Shown piece after piece: positions 25,901 through 40,900 of a stretch of DNA of 64,000 nt (the stretch's first letter is position 1; every line of letters starts with the position of its first letter). The notes beneath the pieces are model-generated. The model was not told the DNA's origin and did no database searches. It saw only the letters and a program-made list of their open reading frames with translations. A program made the position numbers and the translations under genes. Source of the stretch: Euglena gracilis (lineage: Eukaryota; Euglenida; Euglenophyceae; Euglenales); NCBI GenBank assembly GCA_039621445.1, contig CP154954.1, positions 61,687,858 through 61,751,857 on the forward strand, given 5' to 3'.

Positions 25901-28900
25901 ATGGTGTTTTCAGGCACTGGAAGGTGGGGATGTGCTGATGGCTCACCCAAAGACCCATGGGAAGCCCGAGGAAGAGTGAATGGGTCGGAGCCTCCCTCCG
26001 GCTCTGCCGAGCTTGAAATTCTCTTGGTTTGAGATCCGGCCGAAGGTAGGATATAATGCAAGTTATTAAGAACCCTCATTTTTATTTGGTGGAATTTCCA
26101 AAAAACCAAGCCCCTGTTACATCGTGCACTTTCTTCAACCTTTTCTTCATTGGAGAAACCACCAAAATTCCCTATGATGTAACAAAACCACTATTTTTAC
26201 TTAAATACCACCATTTTTGACTAAATATTTTTCACAACGCTGTTTTCATCCTGAATTATCAATAAAAAAATAATAAAAATGGAAAAAAATTGAGAACATC
26301 AAATTTTTCAGATGCAATACCAATACCCCAAAAAAATTGTTGGGAACCAAAAAGAGATACAACAGAATAAAAATTTTGAGTATTTTATTTTAAATTTCAA
26401 TTTTGAAAATTTGTTTTTTTATGTTTTTGTTGACTTGAAGTTGAGAGACACAAAATGATTTTCTACCGATGTTTCTTGCAAAATTATCTCCATTTCTGCT
26501 CCTTCTCTTCATTTTTAAACAAAAAAAATGGTTCCTGAATTCTACATAAAAAATGTGGCAAATCTTTTATTTCCCTTGTCTTGGGGAAAAAAACAATTAC
26601 GGTGACTATTTTGCAAATGTGTCGAAAAAAATAAGAATCCAGGAAAATGCTTTTTAAAAGAAGTTGTTTGACAAAAGAAAAAGAACAAAAATGGAAATCG
26701 GAAGATTTCATTGCCTTTTTGATGTTTGAAATAAGAATCTTTTTCCAAATGCCGAAAGAAAATCATTTTGTTTGAAACAGATCTTTGGCATCTGGTATAA
26801 GAAAAAAGACCACAGGTTCACTTAGTGACCTCTCCCGGGGCACTATTTCCACTTTTTCGAAAACCCATCCACCCACGACCCCCACCCGGGCTGGGGGTCA
26901 ACCACCCACCCACCCACCCACCCACCCACCCACCCACCCAAAATTGGCCGAAAACACCTGGAAAAATTTCCGGCCTGGCCAGGCCAAAGACTGACCCATA
27001 CCCCCCCCCTCCCCCCGAGGAGGGGTCCAGCATGTCACCCCAAACAGTTCTGCTGTCGCGCGTTTCAGGGCTGACGGTTGGGGAAACTGCTGGACCAGTG
27101 AGTCACGTTGAAATTCTGCAACTACTTTAGTTTCATGTATGCAAGTAAGCCATGGAGTTTTAGAAACTCAAACATTTTGCTGCAGCAAAGCTCCTCCTGC
27201 TTGGCCATGACATTGGCCCCAACCGCAGGTATCAAATGAATCAATGGTCTGGACCAAGGTTCAGTATCTGGGGGGAGGCACACCTTCGTTTGGCATTCCT
27301 TCGTCCATAACAGACCGGTAGTCAGGGTGGGTGAAATAGTCCAGGGAAGAGTAATCGGCCATATGGGCCAGCTGTGGAGGGATGGGGAGGGCGTGCCTTG
27401 TCTTTCATACACAATATAGACAGGTTGCGGGGGAAAGGTGGCAAAGCCTATCAACAAAAGGGAAGCACAACACAAACAATGAAAATTGGACCTTTTTTGC
27501 ATTTTTGCAGGTCCAGTAATTTTGGACGCATTTTGATGCAAAGATTTTGTTGCTCGAAAAACTCAAAAAATCAAAATCAAGGTTTACAAGCAGCGAAATC
27601 TTAATGAAAAAGAAACAGCTCTGGCTCAGAGAGCAATGTTTCTTTGGAATAAAAATATTACTCCAAGAAATCAAAAGATCGCTGAGAAATCAACCGAGAA
27701 CACGCGCAACACACACACACACACACTCACACACACACACACACACACCCACCCACCCACCCACCCACCCACCCACCCACCCACCCACACACACACACAC
27801 ACACACCCACACCCACACCCACACCCACACCCACACCCACACCCACACCCACACCCACACCCACACCCACACCCACACCCACACCCACACAGATACACAC
27901 AAATGACAAAAAAAAGAACATCTGTAAGCATCTAAAATGCAGGGAATGCAAAAAGGAAAAATAAAGATGGCAGCCTCATGCCACTGGCCTCCTTAGGACA
28001 GGATGGGGGTGTAGGGCAGTGGTATGGGGGTCGGTCATGGGGGGTAGATCTGGCCTGGGGGGGGGGGGGTTGTGGGCCGACGCTAGGGGCGGCCCAATAC
28101 GACCCTAGGGTCGCTAGGGTCGCTAAAGCCGCTCTAGGGTCGTGGCCGACCCGAGGGTCGCCCATCCTTGGGTCGTGGGCCGACCCCAGGGTCGACCCTA
28201 GGGTCGGCCCACCCCACGACCTCGCCCCCCCCCCCATTCAAAGAAATTTGAATTATTTTTTTGATGATTAAACAAAATGAGGGAACACTAAAATTGATTA
28301 TTTATGCTGAAATACACCCCAAAATAAATTGGTGACATGAGGTATTTTGTGATTTTGGGCCCCTTGAACAGTTGAGCAACAAAAGGGGTTTGCCCCCCCA
28401 AAAACGACTTGGAAACAGAAGGGATTTGCCCCTCAAAACGACTTAAACCCCCCCAAAAAATAAGACCCCCCCCCAAAAATAACACCCCCCCAAAAATAAG
28501 ACCCCCCCTGGGCCGATCGAGCAAAAATCCAAAAATAAGACCCCCCCCCATAAATAAGACCCCCCTTGACGGCGCGAAGCGCCGGGGACAGTGAAATTTT
28601 TCCCTGAAAAATTGCCAAAAACCCCAATTTCATACACAAAAATGATGAAATTTCAAAAAATTTCAGATTTTTGATGTGTAAAAAACATGCTAAATGTCAA
28701 ATAACACCAATTTACACATGGCGCGAATCGCCGAAGGAAAAATTTTAGCACTCTCGGGAACCTAAAAAATGGTGTTTTATTCGGGCCCGGGTCGATCAAG
28801 AAAAAATCCAAAAATCAGACCCCCCCAAAAATAAGACCCCCCCTGGAGGCTTCCAGCAACGGACCCAAAAATAAGACCCGGGTCTTATTTTTTGGGGGGG

Positions 28901-31900
28901 GTTAGAAACACAAAGGATTTGCACCCCAAACGACTTGGAAACACAAGGGATTTTGTTACCCTCACCCCCCCCTCAAAGTGGCCACCCTCTGGGCGCCGTG
29001 GGACCCCAAAATGGGCACTCTGGGTGGGGGGGGACACTTTGGGGGGGTCAAATTTTGGCCTTCGGCACCTTTGGCGCCAAAGGAAATGCCATTTTGAGGG
29101 GGGTAAAACAAAATTTGCCAAAAAAATTTGGCCACTTTGAGGGGAGGGGACACTTTGAGGTGGTGGTTTGGGTATTTTGGGGCCCTCGGACAGTTGAGCA
29201 ACAAAAGGGATTTGACCCCCAAAATGACCTGGAAACACAAGGGATTTGCCCCCCAAAACGACTTGGAAACACAAGGTATTTTGTTATTTTGAGGCCCTCG
29301 AGCAGTTGAGCAACAAAAGGGATTTGGCCCCCAAAACAACTTGGAAACACAAGGGATTTTGTTATTTTGGGGCCCTCGGACAGTTGAGCAACAAAAGGAA
29401 TTTGGCCCCCGAAATGACCTGGAAATACAAAGGATTCGCCCCCCAAAACGACTTGGAGACAAAGAGGGATTTGCCCCCCCGAAACGACTTGGAAACACAA
29501 GGGATTTTGTTATTTTGGGGCCCTTGGACAATTGAGCAACAAAAGTTTGGCCCGCAAAACAGATTTGAAGCACAAGGCTATTGACCCCAAAATCTCAAAA
29601 ACCCTCATGTTACCGAGTGACTTTGGGGTGTATTTAAGCAAAAGTAACCAATATTAATATTCCCTATTTTTGGTTTCTTTCTATTTGAAGGCCTGAAACA
29701 TCAAAAAAAAATTCAAAAAATTTTTTGGAAGGGGGCGGCGAGGTCGTGGGGTGGGCCGACCCTGGGGTCGACCCCAGGGTCGGCCCACGACCCTAGGACG
29801 GACGACCCTAGGGTCGGCCCACTCCACGTCCTGGGGGGGGGGGGGGCGACTTTAGCGACCCTAGCAACCCTACGGTCGTATTGGGCCGACCCTGGGGTCG
29901 GCCCACAACCCCCCCCAGGCCAGATCTAGGAGCCGTCGGTCATCATCGGTCCCACTTGTGTGACTCACCGGTACCTGGGTCCTTGAGGCTTGCCAGTATT
30001 CATTAATTTCCTGGTGGCTTTTATGGATGCTCGGTTGGGGGAAATGGGATTACTGGATTTGTTCAGGTCTACATTTGGCTCATTTAAGGAATTCGGTTTG
30101 ATTGGGCTGAAATATCTGCCCAACCCTGTTCCTCATCCGAACCTAAATCCCGTGAATGCAATGATGTCCGTATAGGCGTCCGAAGTCACCCAGGCGAACC
30201 ATAAAGGGAAAAAGGCCGAAACAGGAATTCGACCCCACCTGTATGACAAGGAGGGTTCCAACCCCTAACCCCCCCCCCCTCTAATAGAAGCGGGGGCCGC
30301 TACAAGGGCAGGGTCCAAATAAAGGGCAACCCCAGCCACCGAAGGCGGCCGTCCGCTACAAGCACATCCCCCATTTTGATGGGTTTCCTAAACGAAATCA
30401 ATAAAAATCGCATAGGTGGGGTCCAAATAGAAGCCCACCCGCGCCCCCTGTCGACGGAGGCGGCGGTCCTCGAAAAACGCACCCGTGCTTCCCTTAGGGG
30501 GGTTTGCCCCCCTTCGTCATACCACTGCCCCCCACCAATTGTTCAAATATATTTGCACTTATGCAGCTGGGGTGTTTGGGATTTTGGTCTCTTTCAAATG
30601 TTCGAAAACTTGGGAGGGCAAAAAACACAAAAATGTAAATTTCCTTCGTGCAGAAAAATGCAAACCCTTCAAAAAATGCAAAAAGTTCAAAGTTTCTGCA
30701 TTTTTGAGAAAAATGCAAACTGACTGACTGACTTGCCGCGTTGCTGACTGTGTAACCGGGTGAAATCACTGCATCGTATGACTGAGAAATACAAAGCCGA
30801 AGGATCGATTTGTGATCCACCCGTTGCTCAGTAACTCTGGCAAAATTAACTCGAGTTTCAGAGGTCTGTGTCAGCCGCCTCAACCCGAACATACGCGTTT
30901 GAATTCCATTGGGGAAGACTCTGCCCGCACCGACCCCACTGTTTGGGCCGCAGGCACAGGGCGCCAGAGCGACGGCAGGTCAGAAATGTCCTGGGGCTGA
31001 TTGATCAGTCGGGGCCTTTGGGGGAAGGCCCAAGTCAAGAGGGTGAGCAAGGTGGGCCACATGGCCAAGCCCCACCAGAGGCGTGGGCGAACCCATGGGG
31101 GGGGGGGCCCGCACCACTCCTCAGCGAGGGGGTCGATTTGCGGTGGGGAAGAGCTCTGGGGGTGTTCTAAACCAAATCTCTTTTGTCTGGGCCGGCTTTG
31201 CATACCAAAAAACACACGAGAAAATGCAATGGTACAAACTGTCCAAAGCGCACAAAGGATAAGACAAAAAGTCTGTAGATGCAAAAAAAATGCATATAAA
31301 CACAGTAAATCGGTTTTGGTGGTCTCATTGGGGTTTATCGACCCTTCCCCCATCCAAATATTCCAAAACTTGAGATCAACTTTGGAACTTGGAAGAAACT
31401 TTCATGAGAAAGAAAAAAACTCTGAACATTTTTTTCACGCCTCTGATCACAAATTCGTAACAAAAATTGTCTTTCTGGAATTTTGCACCCCCCCAGGAAA
31501 CTGCCCTCTTGCCCATGCTCGCTACCTGACCCGAAAACCTGTCACCAACGTCTGCACTCGCTGACTTTCTGGAGACAGTTTTTTAGGGGTGGGGTAAATG
31601 ACATGGTTTATTTTTTTTTTGAAAAACAAATTCATTACAATACAACATCTAATAGAATAATAACATATTTTTTAATATATAATTAACTGAATGTAATGTA
31701 ATTAATCAACATTTTAACAGAAAGAAACACTAAATCAAAGAAAATTATTTTCATCGTTTGAACAATGAGACCCCTGCCAGAAACAACAGCCGCCCCTGAG
31801 ATCTTAACCCAGTGAACAAAAAATAACGTCACCCAAACAATAGCACAACATAGCATAACAAAATAGAACAACGTTTTTTCTTAAAGACGCTCTTATCACT

Positions 31901-34900
31901 TTCCTCTGCAAAACACACCTCAAAAAAACCTGAACACCGTCACCTGGCATTCACTGAACTTCTAATCGGGGTGGACACTGAGTCTGAACGATCAAAATGC
32001 AGCCCTGGTCCATTCCATGTGGATCATGGGCGTGAAGAACGGTGCGAGAAATTTATTTGAAAAAATGAAAATATTTGCAAATATTTGCCAGTTTGGAATG
32101 CCGCCGTGCCAAGCCAGCATGGCATCCGTCATCCAGGGCTGCCCACCTTCTCATATGCCGCCTCCCCCTCCCCGGTCACCAAGCTCAGGTCGGCCCCCTT
32201 GGAGGGGCTGTGGGTGCCACACCACTGGTCAGCATTGTTGGGGTTTGAAAAACTGGCGAGGTGGGCGCCCAGCGGGACACTGGGACCCGCTGCCCTCTGC
32301 CCAGGCAATTCAAAATCAAAAGGTAATCGAAAGGATAATTGAAAGGAAAATCAAAAAAAATTGTACAAAGAGGTCATGTGCAAAAATCTGGCGAAAAAGG
32401 TTGCCGTGGAAAACACACAAACAATGCAACAAGTTCAAAATTGCAAAATCCACAAAAAAGAAACAATTGCTTTCCCCCCTCCCACTAAAGAGGCGTCGCG
32501 GCCAAAATGCTGTTTGTATTGTTCTCCTTCCCTCCTCCGATGGAAACACTGGGCATATGGCAGAGGACAGCGGCGGCAGAAGCCCACCGCATCCATAATA
32601 GTAACAGTCATAATAATAGTAATAATTGAAATATTGAAGTATTGATTCAAAATAAAATACATTTTTTTTGTCGGCCAGGCCTTTTCTTCAGTATTGGGCG
32701 ATAAGAATGAGGGTTCTCTACGGGGGTCCATTGCCTCTCATTTGAGCCGACGCTGCCAGCTCTCAGAAGCAAAAAAAAAATCATCACTGCATCCACCACA
32801 TGACCACCACACAACTAATGTGGGGGGGAAGAGGAAAAAAAAGAGAAACTGAAATGTGCAAGTCTCCAACAGGTGGCATCACTTCCCGGACAAAAATTAG
32901 TGAGCCAAAGATATGGGAATCTCCCTGTAATATATCCCCTGTAACCCCCCAACTTATAAACCCCCGGGGTTTATAAGATCTGGTTTGGTTGGTCAGCCGA
33001 AGGGTTTATAAGTGTGTGTGTGTAAGTGTGGAGGGGGTTATAGATCAAGGAATTGTTGAAGAAAATCCGACCCCCCAAAATGACCCCCCCAAATTGGCAA
33101 TTTTCGGCAAATTATATGAAAATTGGCACCTTTAATAATGGTGGGTCTCAAAAAAAATGCCAAAAAGTCAGTTTTTGGATGGTTTGCGGCCATTTATCTT
33201 TTATCTTTATTAATCAAGCTTTGGTTGGTCAGCCTGGGGGGTTATAAGTGGGGGGTTTATAAGTGGAGGGTTTATATGTGGGAGGGGTTGATTGTTGCAC
33301 AAGATACACAAAAAGATGGGGTTATGCAACGTTGCCAACCTTTGGTTTATTTTGCTATGAAAAAAAAAAGAAGAAAAACCGGAAATGCATTTTGGCCATT
33401 TTTCTTTGGAATTTTGAGTTGCCTCTTCACCAAAAAAATTTTCATCACAACTGAAAAAAAAAATACCACCAATTTCCCTGAATTGTTGAATTCTCCCGTA
33501 ACTATTTTTCAAACTCAAAGCTTTCCCAGAAATTCTTCCTTGTATCTTTTGTCCGCACTGTATACTGAAACCTCGTGAGGAATGGATTCTCTTTGACTGT
33601 CTTCGGGGGAAAAGCTTGGCCGTTTTTTTTTTTCTTCAAGGGTTGCGCCAAGGCGCTATACCGTGGGCTGAGGGGGGTTCCCCCTCAACCGCATTAAGGG
33701 CCGCCGGCGCCGCACGAGCGTCTGGGTCGCGATCCCCGCCCCTGAGGGAGGGAGGGTGGGGGGGCAGGGCCGTGGGGGGATCAACCCGCAGCCCCCCACC
33801 AACGGCCTCTGGGCCAGGGGTCGATGAGAAGGCACCCCCTCCGGTTCCGGGGGGGGGGGGTGGAGGGGACAACCCCCACCTGAACGGTGGAGCGGCCCAG
33901 GTGAGTGATTTTTGGACCAAAAACTTTTGGACCACAAAACCCGGAAATCCTTGCAAAAATATCATTTGCATATTTTTGGCACAAAAAAAAATCTCAAAAA
34001 ATGCCAAAAATAATTCGGCGCAAAATGCCGGAAGGAAAATTTTGAACTTTTTGGGAGGTCGAGTGTCCCCCCCCCCCTGGGGTTGGTCCACAGACCCCAT
34101 TTCTCAAAAGCACCACTTTGCTTAATTGAGGGAACCGCCCTTTACCGCAGTTGCACAAATGTTCCATGTGTGCAATTGCACACCTGGTTCCTTTGCGCAA
34201 TTGCACAAAGGGACCAACAATTCTTCTAAAAAAAAACCAAACTGTATGGTGTCTTGTAGGGCTTGGTCTCACCTGCCCCAAATCTTTCAGCGACCTCCCA
34301 AATTGGCGCGGCAGCCATTTGAAAGTTCCCGAACAATATGCTAGGTGTTCATCGCTGAACAGCCGCTGAGGGCACCCTGACGGCAAAAGCCTTCGCACTT
34401 CCCTCTGCGCTCCCAGGGCACCAGGCCGCGTCCTAATCGAGTCAGGTCCTAATCGAGGGTTAGGTGCCACTTACTGGGACTTTAAAAAAAAATGGCACTT
34501 TAGCACAAGTGCGGAAAGACAGGTCGGCCATTGGGGTGGAGTTTGTCACCCAAATGAAGATTATTTATTATTATTTATTTATTTAGCCATCATCCAGATC
34601 AATGTAAGAAATAGAGGTACACCCCTACATGTGAAGGGGGTGGTGTCAGTACTTTGGAGTGAAATTTATTTAAGTTGGTTAATTTCAAAAACGCAGGGGA
34701 GCATGCTTGTGCTCACCGACCGGGGGGGGAGGGGGGTGGGTGGGTGCTATAGGGCGCCTGCCCCTACCCCCCCCCCCGGGGGTAAGGGTCCGGGGGGGGG
34801 GGGGCAGAAACTTTTATTCTGGACCCCCAGCGCCAAAAGCGCCGGGGTCGGAGGGGGTGCCTGCTCCCTGGTCCCCACGCACGCTGCAGCCCACCGCACC

Positions 34901-37900
34901 TGAAACTGACACGAGTCACGAGGCACGAGGCCAGAGGAGGTCGGAAAAGAAGCCAAACCGGCCTGGGGAGAGGGACCACATGGTTCCGAGTCCAGCTTAA
35001 TTTTTTCCGAAACTTTCACCCTCTTTTGAATTTCCATCAAAATGGGGGAGGATGACCTTTATTAATCCTGCAGTTGCAGCGGCTCCTGCTATGGGCAGGC
35101 ACTACCCCCTACCCCCCCAGCCCCTTTCAGCAATTATCCAGAGATGCAGTTTGTGTTTGACCTTCTATGCTTGACTGAAGTTGACTACATTAGAGGCTTT
35201 CTTCCAATTTGTGTTTTCATGTCGGAAAAATGAAATGTCCTTTTGATCCTTCCAATTTTTGCAGGGCTGTCACCAAAACCCACCGATAGTTTAGACACTG
35301 TTTTTTTTCTAAATTTAACAATATTTTGTAATAATTTAACAATATTTTTTCATGGTTTTTGTCCAAGCAAATTTGAATGTATGTTTTGAAACATTTTTAT
35401 TGACCCCTGGGGGTAAGGATTTACCAAAATTACAAGAAAACCCTGGTCTTGTCAACTGCCAAGGTGGTGTTCTGGAGGCTGGTTGACAATGGTGCTGTGG
35501 TGTGGGACCCCTCCCCAAGAATATCCCTTGTTTGTCGTGAGGAGTCTCTGTGCGCAAATGCACACAGGAATTGGGTTCAAAATTTATTTCTTGAAGCCTT
35601 AATAGTTAGGGCATCTGAGACAGGAGGAGAGTCCACAGAGTCACATATCTGAGTTGGTGAAAGCAGGTGCACCAGAATGTTGCATCATATGTCCCCTGAG
35701 CACAGAATATTTTTCGGTCTGTAAACAAATCGATTCGCAGGCAATGAATGCATTGCACCTCATTTTCGAAGAAAACAAAGAACAGAGTGAAGAGCACCTT
35801 CCAACTCGTCTTGCTTGATCACTTGATCAGAAAGAATAAACAGATTTTTCACAGGCGCAATGAATGTCTTTTGTCAATTTTTTGTTTAATGTTTTAACCG
35901 GGCTATGTTCACCCGGTCTTAGGGAGAGTCGGCAGGTATTATATGACTGAAGTCAGCTCTTTCATTTCTGTTTGAAAAATTGCAGGTTGCAATGTAATAA
36001 ATGCATGACGTGCATAAAATTCATTATAAACTTCTCTGAATTCCTTTCTGAACAATAAACCCCCCAAATAATAAACCCCCCCCCGGTTTATTATTTGGAC
36101 ACTTGAAGTCGGGGTCCAGAGGGGGGTTTATTATTTGGGGGGGTTTATTATTTGGGCAGAATTTTCGAAGTCAAAATCGACCCAAAAAACCCTCCACAGG
36201 CTCTAATGTGGTCCCTTTTTTGGTTTTTTTTGGGTTTTTTTTTAAAAAATGGGTGCTTTTTGGCACATTTTCTGCACCAGTTTTATCTATTTTTGTGTTT
36301 TTTTTTTTGCAACAATCTGATCTCCTTTGACTCTTTTTTTTTCCTTTGCCTTCACACCTGCCGGAGGGGGGGGGTTATTATTTGGGCGGCCGAAGTCGGT
36401 CCTTGGGAGGGGGGGGGGGTTATTATTTGGGGGGGTTACATGAAATTGAAAATATGAAAGGTATTCTCCCTTGCAGGCTTGTGCTCAGTTGGGTGCCTGC
36501 CCCACGGGGGGGGGTGCTAGAGGCAGGCACCCATAACACCTGATCCGACCCCCCTCCCCCCCCCCCGCCAGGGGGGTGGGGTTTTGGGGCTAGGCCAGGG
36601 GCTACCCCCCCCCAACACCAGGATTTCCCATTTTTCTTGGGGCACCAAATCCTTGCATGGTGCTGGAGTTGGTGGGGGAGGGTCGACCCCCCACATCTTG
36701 GGGCTTGGAATTTTAATGTCTGAAGGAAATGCAATTTTCGGACACCCTTGGCCAGAGAACTGATCTTGATGGGAATTTTCACCTTCAAGAACGTCCAAAT
36801 GATTGTAAAAAAAAAAGAAAAGAGAACGTATTAATGGAACCACCGGCAAACTGGCCAAATTCAAAGAAATCTGCCAGAATTTCTTGAACAAAAGCCTGAA
36901 AATTGGCTGGGTTAGCAGGCACTGGGATCCAACCCCCCTCCTAGGGTGTGCGTGCTATGGGCAGGCACCATAGCACTCCCGCCTCCCCAGGATGAATTTG
37001 AAGGCGAGGCCAAACCCACTCCGCGGGGGTGCTTCCTGGCAGCCATTCCAAAGGCACCTCCCAGAGGGGGGGGGTAGGGCCTAGACTCTCAACCAAGGCC
37101 CTTCCAGCAACTTTGGTGCAAGAAGCCCAGAAAAGCCCATTTTGGGGCATTTTTTTTAGCCCACGATGACCACGCAGGCACCCCAGGGCTACCCCCCCCA
37201 GGGATGGGAAACCTTAAGGGGGGTCGGACCCCCCTCCCGACACGGAAGGGGGATGGATTGGACCCCCCCCCCCTGCCTAGGGAGGCCAAAAAGCATCGTT
37301 TCGGGTAAAAAAATTTCGATTTTTTTCGACTTCTTGGCCCGGTTTTTGGTTTTGACCCAAAGTCAATGGGTTGGCGGCCCAAAACGGGGCGCTGGCGGGT
37401 CGGAAAACGCTCATTTTCAGCCCAGAAACAGTTTTTCTGGGTCCGGGAGACCCAAAAACATCGTTTCGAGCAAAATTTTTTTTCGGGGGTTTTCGACTTT
37501 TTTGACCCGGTTTTGACCGAAAGTCAATGGGTTGGCGGCCCAAAATGGGGCGCTGGCGGGTCCAAAAACGCTCATTTTCGGCCCAGAAACAGGTTTTCTG
37601 GTTCCGGGAGTCTCTCTCCGTTCCTGGGTCGGACAGTGGAAAAAGTGTACAAAATGGCCCAAATTGGCCGAAAACCGGCCGTATCTCGGGCTAGGCGGTG
37701 AGCTGCGGGGAAATCAAAATACCGGTAGATGGGGCATTCCAAGGGCTTCAATTTGGATCTCCGGGACATTTCCTTTGATTTTGCATCATTTTCGAGAAAT
37801 TTTGAAAACATTGATTTTTTTGACCCCCCACCCCCCGAAAACGGACGGCTAAGCCGGACAGTGGGAAAAGTGCACAAAACGGCCATCCGGGCGAAAACGG

Positions 37901-40900
37901 CCATATCTCGGGCTAGGCAGGGAGTTGCGGGGAAATCAAAATACCAGCAGATGGGGCGTTCCAAGGGCTTCAAATTAGGTCTCCGGACATTTCCTTTGAT
38001 TTGGCTTCATTTTGGAGATATTTTGAAAATTGACATTCTTTGGCCGAAATGGGCACGCCGTCAGCCAGCCGTGTGACTCACAGGAAAATGACCCGAGCCA
38101 CAGCCTTGCAACGCAGGAACATTTTCGCCGCCAATCTCCCTTCAAGGTCATTTTCATCGTTGGTGGAGGCTGCATTTTTGCCCATTTGAAGTCATTTTTC
38201 GTCAATTCCTAGTTTTGAGTGGCAAATGCCTAATTTTGGGTGCAAAATCCCATTTTCATGTGGAAAATGCACAAATTTGGCTGGCATGAGTGGCAAATGC
38301 AGAGTCCAAAGGGGGGGGGGGGGGCTTAAAAAGGGGGCGGGCCGATCCTACCCGGGCCTGGCGGGGAGTTGGGGGTCAAACCCAGGTGATTCGGAAACTA
38401 GAAATCCAGTCGCTCGCGACTGAAAAAAAATTCCGGGAACCGGGCCGGGATCATGGTGATAATCCGTCGGTTCTCCTGGTGGCCCCGACCCGGGGGGGGG
38501 GGGCGGGGAGGGGGGGTCGAGGGGGGGTTTTGCCGGTGGTAAGCTTCGCTCTTACCCATAAAGGGATAAGAGCTCAGCGACCTCCCCCCCTACCACCTAC
38601 CTCAATACCGAAAGGCTTCCCATCCATCCCTGCCCCCCCCCCCCGCCGCCAGGGGGGGGGCTCCAGCTGCAGGGCTGGACCCAGCTGGAACCTGAAACCA
38701 CAAGCAAAAAATTCCATTTGGATTGAGATTTTTTAACCAATTTTTTATACGAAAAAAAAGGCACTCAAAAATATAGTCATTCTTGGACCTTTTTTACCCC
38801 TTTTTTAAGCGCTTTTTGGATCGAATTCTTCTCAGTCCAGCCCACTGTGCCAGGCTGCAGAAACTATATTACGATCAACCCCCCCCCCCACAGGGAGGTC
38901 GGTGGTCTGCTGGCTGGAAAAAGGCGCTGGCTGGCTGGACCCCTTCCTGGGGACAGGGTGTGGTCACTGAGCTCGTATTTCCTTACGGAAAAGGCGGGGT
39001 AGAACCCGACCCCACCCGCCCCTGGGTAGGGAATGAAAACCGCGGATTATCACCATGACCCTGGACCTGTCCCCCCCCAATCGTGAGCGTCTGGATCCCA
39101 GCTTTCTGAATCACCTCTGTTTGACCTGCCCACCAGGTCCGAGTTATTCAGCTGACAGGGGATCTAAACTGGGTAGGATTAACCAACCCCCCCAGTTTGA
39201 CTCTACCATTTCGCCAGGGTGATTCTTTATTCCCAAAGCCTCTGGAGACCCTCCATTGCTGTTTTGGCCGCCGACTCGACTGGCCTGTGTTCTGGCTCGG
39301 TTCTGTGGCCCAAACGGCATTTTGGGGTGCTTTTTTGGGGGCTGCTGTTTTGGTAAAAAAAAATCGATTTTCAAAATCTCTCGAAATGAATCAATATTAA
39401 AAGAAACATTCGGAGACCAAAAATAAAGCACTTACCCTATCAAACCATACTTGACTTTTTTCCCAACTCTTTGTGTAGCCCGAGTTTATGGCCATTTTTC
39501 AGCCAATAATGGATGGGAGTCTCTGTGCCGTATTATTATTTATGGCATGTAACAATCCTAAACAAAAAAACCCTCAGAGATACCTTGATATATTCTAAAA
39601 TATCAAGATAAAATTGAATACCATAATAACCATACCATAATAACCCCAGAATTGAAAACCTCATTTCCCCCTTGTCGCGCAGCGCTGGAGGAAAAACTTT
39701 TTCCAGTCAGGGGACCTCCGAACCCCCCATGGGGGGAGGGTGGTCTCGCCAGTGGAACCCCCCTGGGTTCCTTACGCAATGGCCTGGTCCTAAAGATTTT
39801 ATTTTAGGCCTCCAATCATTTCTTTTGATTGCTATCATTTGGATATATTTTGAAAACTTCATTTTTTTTTGAGCCCGCTGTTGATTTTCAAACTCATTAT
39901 TGTGGGGTGTGTGTGGCTTTTGCATTTTGAAATCACTGTGCTTTCGTCTGGTCGCCTTTAAAATTGAAGGGTGCCGGGAAAATTTTGGTTTTGTGGACAG
40001 GCAAAGGACTGGACACCAGGCCAAAATTGGTCGAAAATGCCTGATTTTTCTTTGAAAATGTACACAAAAATGCTCATTTTTGAATTTTTTAAAGTTTTTT
40101 TTACGCAGAAAACTCCCAAGCATCAAAAAATGGGCAATGTGCTCAAAATTGAGGGAAAAAAGGCATTTTTTGCTCATTTTCAGGAGCGCCGGAATAAAAA
40201 CTTTTTTGCCATGTTTGGAACTTGTCGAGGAGGGGGGTGGTGGTCCGGACCCCCTCCCAACATCTGGGGGGGGTCCAGACCAGGTTTTTTGTGCCATTCT
40301 GCAGCCATTTTGCCATTTTGATGCATCAGGCCTGTGGCAGATGTTTGAGGCCCAGCCCAGCCCGGCAGCCCGGTGGCCTGCGGCCGAGCATGCCTGGCAT
40401 GGGTCGGCATGATTTTTTTTAGGCCAAAAACGGGGCGCCGGGGGGTCAAAAAACATCGTTTTGGGCAAAAAACTTTTGTCAAAAATTTCGACCCAAAAAT
40501 GGCCGAAAACAGCCATTTTTGAGGGGGTGGTGCGGGTCACGGGGGGGGGGGGGTAACGGGGGGGTCACGGAGGAAGTATGCCACTTTGGAGGTAGTCGGG
40601 AGGCAGCATCCATGATGTTGCATCCCATCACGAGAAGGGCGGCACGCATCCCAAAATCGGTGATTTTCGGGTCCAAAATAAGTGGTCATTTTTGGCCATT
40701 TTGGGGCCATTTTTGAACAAAAAAAAACTTTTTGGTCCGAAAGTGGTCATTTTTGGGTGATTTTTATGTCCGAAATTGGCCATCTTTTGAAAGGGAGTTT
40801 TCTCAGGATTTTCTTGACCGTCACATTTCGTGGGATGCATTTTGGGCAAGGTTGACGGCTTGCTTTTTTTTGAAACAAAAAAACATGTTGTCTTTTAAAA

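Larger units (their letters stand above)
28045..29928. mobile_element. Inverted-repeat composite (foldback-like) element
   Basis: The arms 28045-28235 and 29735-29928 are inverted copies of each other. The outer ends are TAGATCTGGCC and GGCCAGATCTA, followed by a run of G or C and a block of GACCCTAGGGTCG and GGCCGACCC words. The arms are themselves rich in CCTAGGG palindromes. Between them lie a TA-flanked MITE (28446-28902) and a tandem array (29160-29575). I see no transposase and no clear target duplication. Confidence 0.7.

Noticed and set aside
25920-26040. Possible YTH exon ending GGTCTTTGG|GTGAGCC
   Set aside because: No acceptor follows the pyrimidine tract, and the flanking exons at 27284 and 25270 already join in phase without it.
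28885-29573. Minus-strand frames with repeated FGGQIPFVAQL
   Set aside because: Open only because the underlying tandem unit lacks stops in that frame; units differ by indels that shift the frame.
29160-29575. CRISPR-like appearance of repeats with spacers
   Set aside because: The sequence between conserved words is itself repeated, units vary in length and the context is a eukaryotic intron.
30880-31353. Minus-strand frame of 157 codons near 31 kb
   Set aside because: No acceptable donor-acceptor pair in phase with the YTH exons, and no motif.
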